Translations under genes and position numbers: made by a program
Notes under the pieces: model-generated
Told to the model about the DNA's origin: nothing
Seen by the model: only the letters and a program-made list of their open reading frames with translations
Database searches by the model: none
NCBI RefSeq assembly: GCF_004345005.1
Contig: NZ_SMMX01000003.1
Coordinates: forward strand, 248,001-312,000
Length of the DNA: 64,000 nucleotides
Reading direction: 5' to 3'
Origin: Extibacter muris
Lineage (GTDB): Bacteria > Bacillota > Clostridia > Lachnospirales > Lachnospiraceae
Part shown: positions 60,987-64,000 of the stretch, piece after piece
Numbering within the stretch: position 1 is the stretch's first letter
Layout: every line of letters starts with the position of its first letter

Positions 60987-62849
60987 ATGACCAGGCAATT
61001 GAAACAGAGACTTTTAATATATGGTTCAGGCGTGTTTATATACATTTGCGCTGTTGCGGCGACGATACAGTATACATTGTCTGACTGGGTGAAGTTCATA
61101 TTGTTTTTGACGGCATATCTTGTGATAGGCTTTGATGCTTTCCGCCAGCTTGCTGACAATCTGATGAAAAGAGAGATATTCTCCGAGTATCTGCTGATTA
61201 TCCTGGCGACGGTAGGGGCGTTCGGGGTACAGAGATATACGGAGGGTGTGCTTGTCATGCTATTGTTCGAGCTCGGGATGATGTTCGAGGCAGTGTCGAC
61301 GGACAGTGCCAAGCGATCCATCGAGCAGATGATCGACATACGGCCCGGGTATGCGACGAGGAAAGTGCGCGGCAAAGAGACGAGGGTGGATCCGTCGGAA
61401 CTCAAGCTGAGACATATCATCATCGTCAAGCCGGGGGAGAGGATCCCGGTCGATGCTGTCGTCACCGCAGGGACATCTACGGTGGATACGAAGGCGCTGA
61501 CAGGAGAGTACATGCCTCAGACGGTAGAGCCAGGGGATGAGATATACGGAGGCTGCATCAACCTGAGTGGCGTCATCGAAGCAAGAGTGAGCCGCATCTA
61601 CCAGAACTCTACGGTGTCCAAAGTGATGGAGATGGTGGAAGAGGCGCAGAATAACAAGGCCGAGAGCGAGACGTTCGTCACGAAGTTTTCAAGGGTGTAC
61701 ACGCCGGTGATGATCGTATGTGCCCTTTTCATCATGATATATCCATCACTGACATTCTCTTACGGCAACTGGGACACGTGGATATACAGAGGCCTGATCT
61801 TCCTTGTCGTGGCGTGCCCATGCGGACTGGTCCTGTCCATACCGCTCGCTTTTCTTGCCGGTATCGCATCTGCGGCCCGTCAGGGTATCGTCGTAAAAGG
61901 AGGAAATTACCTGGAGTTTCTGGCGAAGGCGGATACATTTATATTTGATAAGACGGGGACACTGACAGAAGGCGTCTTTAACGTCAAAGAGATAAAAGCA
62001 GAGGGCATGACAGAAGAGGAGCTTCTGGAGATGGCGGCCCATGTAGAGAGCTATTCCAACCATCCGATTGCACAGTCCCTGCTCGCTGCATATGACGGCA
62101 GGCTGGACAAATCACGGGTGCGGAGAGTCAAAGAAGCCCCCGGCTTCGGTATCAGTGCCACGTATGACGGGAAGCGTGTGCACATCGGCAATTACCGGAT
62201 GCTGGAGAAGCAGAATATAGAACGCAGCAGGATAAGACGTCCGGGAACCGTAATCTATCTCGTGGCGGATAAGAAATATGCGGGTTACATAGTCATCGCA
62301 GATTCAGTGAAGGAAGACGCGGGCCCGCTCATGCAGTACCTGAAGGAAAAGTGCCGGGCGGTACTTGTGATGCTGACAGGGGACAATGAAGCTTCAGGAA
62401 TGGAAGTTGCCGAAGCGCTGGATATGGATTATGCTTATACGGATCTGATGCCGGAAGAGAAGCTGGAACAGATAGAGGACTTCCTCGGTCTGCAGGATAA
62501 GATGGAAAAGCTCGTATGCGTCGGGGACGGCATCAATGATGCTCCGATTCTGGCCCGTGCGGACGTGGGGATTGCCATGGGCGCCCTGGGCTCGGCAGCA
62601 GCTATTGAGGCGGCGGATGTTGTTCTCATGGAAGACGAACTTATAAGAATAAAGGATGCTATCCGTATCTCCAAGGAGACGCTCAGGGTAGTAAGCCAGA
62701 ATATAGCATTTTCAGTAGGCGTGAAGATAGTGATTCTTCTGCTGGCGGCTGTGGGCTATTTCGGGATGTGGGAAGCGATTCTTGCAGAACTCGGAGTGAT
62801 GTTCGCGGCTATCCTGAATGCGGTATGGGTAGTCAGATACACGGTATAG
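60987..62849 (+). CDS. Metal P1B-type ATPase without HMA domain
   Basis: 620 residues from ATG 60987 (AAAAAGGAAAG upstream). There is no metal-binding N-terminal domain. The core has ALTGEYMPQTVEPGD, the metal site VACPCGLVLSIPLAF (CPC), DKTGTLTEGVFNVKE, SNHPIAQSL (HP motif) and GDGINDAPILARADVGIAMG. Its family is that of Zn/Cd/Co exporters, but it is not a recent duplicate of the first ATPase. It follows arsR by 31 nt and probably shares its transcript. Confidence 0.92.
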   Translation: MTRQLKQRLLIYGSGVFIYICAVAATIQYTLSDWVKFILFLTAYLVIGFDAFRQLADNLMKREIFSEYLLIILATVGAFGVQRYTEGVLVMLLFELGMMFEAVSTDSAKRSIEQMIDIRPGYATRKVRGKETRVDPSELKLRHIIIVKPGERIPVDAVVTAGTSTVDTKALTGEYMPQTVEPGDEIYGGCINLSGVIEARVSRIYQNSTVSKVMEMVEEAQNNKAESETFVTKFSRVYTPVMIVCALFIMIYPSLTFSYGNWDTWIYRGLIFLVVACPCGLVLSIPLAFLAGIASAARQGIVVKGGNYLEFLAKADTFIFDKTGTLTEGVFNVKEIKAEGMTEEELLEMAAHVESYSNHPIAQSLLAAYDGRLDKSRVRRVKEAPGFGISATYDGKRVHIGNYRMLEKQNIERSRIRRPGTVIYLVADKKYAGYIVIADSVKEDAGPLMQYLKEKCRAVLVMLTGDNEASGMEVAEALDMDYAYTDLMPEEKLEQIEDFLGLQDKMEKLVCVGDGINDAPILARADVGIAMGALGSAAAIEAADVVLMEDELIRIKDAIRISKETLRVVSQNIAFSVGVKIVILLLAAVGYFGMWEAILAELGVMFAAILNAVWVVRYTV

Positions 62850-62857
62850 GAGGAAAT

Positions 62858-63385
62858 ATGAAGAGATATGCGGCCCTCCTGTCTGTGGTGGCATTGAGCG
62901 CCGCACTGACAGGGTGCGTGAATAACGATACAAAAGAAGGAGTAGAATACCTCGAAAAGGGAAAATATAAAGAGGCGGTGGAACAGTTTGAACAGGCGGT
63001 AGAGGCCGGTCAGAACGTGGGAGAAGCCTACAGGGGCATCGGCATGGCCAAGTGGGAGCAGAAGGACTATGAAGGCGCCCGCGATGCATTCAAACATGCT
63101 ATCGAAAGCAAAGCAGAAAAGACGGCAGCCATATACAACCTGCTCGGCAGCTGCGAGATGGAGCTTGATAATCCGCAGGGAGCTCTCAGCTATTACAGGC
63201 TGGCGCTCTCGGCTGAAGATGCAGACAAGGGGCTCATAAGAGAAGTCAAGTTCAACATGATTGCCGCTTTTGAGCAGTCCGGGGATTGGGAAAGCGCAAG
63301 GGCGAAGCTGAAAGAGTATATTGCAGAGTATCCTGACGATGAGAAGGCACAGAAAGAGGCCGAGTTTTTAGAGACGAGACAGTGA
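62858..63385 (+). CDS. TPR-repeat lipoprotein
   Basis: 175 residues from ATG 62858 (AGGAGG 6 nt upstream). The lipobox is in VALSAALTGCVNND. Several tetratricopeptide repeats follow: GVEYLEKGKYKEAVEQFEQA, GIGMAKWEQKDYEGARDAFK, YNLLGSCEMELDNPQGALSY and a last helical pair. TPR proteins bind partner proteins; the partner here is not evident. It starts 8 nt after the ATPase stop and ends 5 nt before hflX, so all may be one operon. Confidence 0.88.
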   Translation: MKRYAALLSVVALSAALTGCVNNDTKEGVEYLEKGKYKEAVEQFEQAVEAGQNVGEAYRGIGMAKWEQKDYEGARDAFKHAIESKAEKTAAIYNLLGSCEMELDNPQGALSYYRLALSAEDADKGLIREVKFNMIAAFEQSGDWESARAKLKEYIAEYPDDEKAQKEAEFLETRQ

Positions 63386-63390
63386 GGCAT

Positions 63391-64000
63391 ATGATAGATT
63401 TAAAAGAAGAAAAAGAACGAGTGATCCTGGTCGGTGTCAGCACGTCGGACCAGGACGATACAAGAAAATCACTGGATGAGCTGGCAGAACTGGCAGCCAC
63501 GGCAGGGGCGGAGACGGCCGGGCGTGTCATCCAGAGCAGGGAGCAGATGCACCCTGCCACTTATATTGGAAAAGGGAAGCTTACCGAACTGAAGGATCTG
63601 ATATGGGAGACAGAGGCGACAGGTATCATCTGCGATGACGAACTGTCACCGGCTCAGTTGGGAAATCTCCAGGATGAACTGGATGTTAAGGTCATGGACC
63701 GGACATTGGTGATTCTGGACATTTTTGCGTCCAGGGCATCTACCAGCGAGGGTAAGATACAGGTTGAGCTTGCACAGCTTGGGTACCGCCAGTCCAGGCT
63801 GACGGGGTTCGGGAAGTCTCTGTCAAGGCTCGGAGGCGGAATCGGAACGAGAGGGCCGGGAGAAAAGAAGCTGGAGATGGACCGACGCCTTATCAAGGGA
63901 AGGATAGCCCAGCTGAAGAGGGAACTAAAAGATGTCAAGCGCCATCGTGAAGTTACGAGAGAGCAGCGCAGCAGAAACCAGGTGCCGGTGGCCGCTATCG
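63391..64000 (+). CDS. hflX: GTPase HflX, 3' end outside window
   Basis: Only the first 203 residues are visible. They show the N-terminal HflX domain: VILVGVSTSDQDDTRKSLDEL, MHPATYIGKGKLTELK, IICDDELSPAQLGNLQDEL, VMDRTLVILDIFASRASTSEGKIQVELAQL, then SRLGGGIGTRGPGEKKLEMDRR and the coiled coil leading to the GTPase domain, which lies beyond the edge. HflX rescues stalled or hibernating ribosomes under stress. Confidence 0.95.
   Translation, partial: MIDLKEEKERVILVGVSTSDQDDTRKSLDELAELAATAGAETAGRVIQSREQMHPATYIGKGKLTELKDLIWETEATGIICDDELSPAQLGNLQDELDVKVMDRTLVILDIFASRASTSEGKIQVELAQLGYRQSRLTGFGKSLSRLGGGIGTRGPGEKKLEMDRRLIKGRIAQLKRELKDVKRHREVTREQRSRNQVPVAAI

Overview
The window is low-to-mid GC Firmicute chromosome, most likely a gut Lachnospiraceae (Clostridium XIVa type, near [Clostridium] scindens or Dorea). 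The evidence is the priA-def-fmt-yugP-rsmB-rlmN-prpC-prkC-rsgA-rpe-thiN order, the HrcA/CIRCE sites, a DNPR-type (meso-diaminopimelate) MurE, and many small families typical of that group. This placement is an inference from gene content. I saw no rRNA, tRNA or CRISPR array.

Layout. 1-1931: a compact redox operon with a thioredoxin-like protein (cut by the window edge), a 48-residue CD1871A-type CXXC peptide, a membrane polyferredoxin, a small membrane protein whose reading frame passes through an in-frame TGA followed by a SECIS-like hairpin (candidate selenoprotein), and an Rrf2 regulator. 3199-7328: a MacB/FtsX-type ABC transporter. 7346-9544: CIRCE-controlled htpG. 10311-14316: a SGNH / DUF4358 / MBOAT / DHHW cell-envelope O-acylation operon. 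14303-19680: rluF, a divergent ligA lacking two catalytic residues, a second clpX and a cation/proton antiporter. 19744-22254: a subtilisin-like protease, a small coiled-coil protein and an LspA-like protein. 22948-25621: a hydroxyacid dehydrogenase, a C39-like peptidase and a GNAT.

26056-33708 is an accessory island. Two rhodanese-domain lipoproteins bracket two TVP38/TMEM64 membrane proteins, an Fe-S/CCG protein, an AhpD-like protein, an ArsS-type radical SAM enzyme, a C_GCAxxG_C_C protein and a chimeric glycosyltransferase remnant. This is the gene set called arsenosugar or rSAM/selenodomain-associated, but no ArsM methyltransferase is present, so its substrate here is open.

34041-56040: CIRCE-controlled clpB, dinB, yitT, pepT, murE, then the translation / cell-wall-signalling housekeeping block through ychF and lgt. 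56037-57056 is a tandem Nudix protein. 57188-57683 is a broken Rpn-type transposase gene. 58050-62849 holds two metal P1B-type ATPases flanking an ArsR/SmtB repressor, with palindromic operators. The window ends with a TPR lipoprotein and the 5' part of hflX.

Three copies of one composite inverted repeat (1935-2531, 22261-22946, 57058-57195) each fill the gap between two convergent genes. Two roughly 200-nt related modules face each other around a palindromic centre, and the third copy is a deletion derivative. I do not recognise this repeat as a named element. Together with the candidate selenoprotein and the ArsS island it is the most interesting content of the window.
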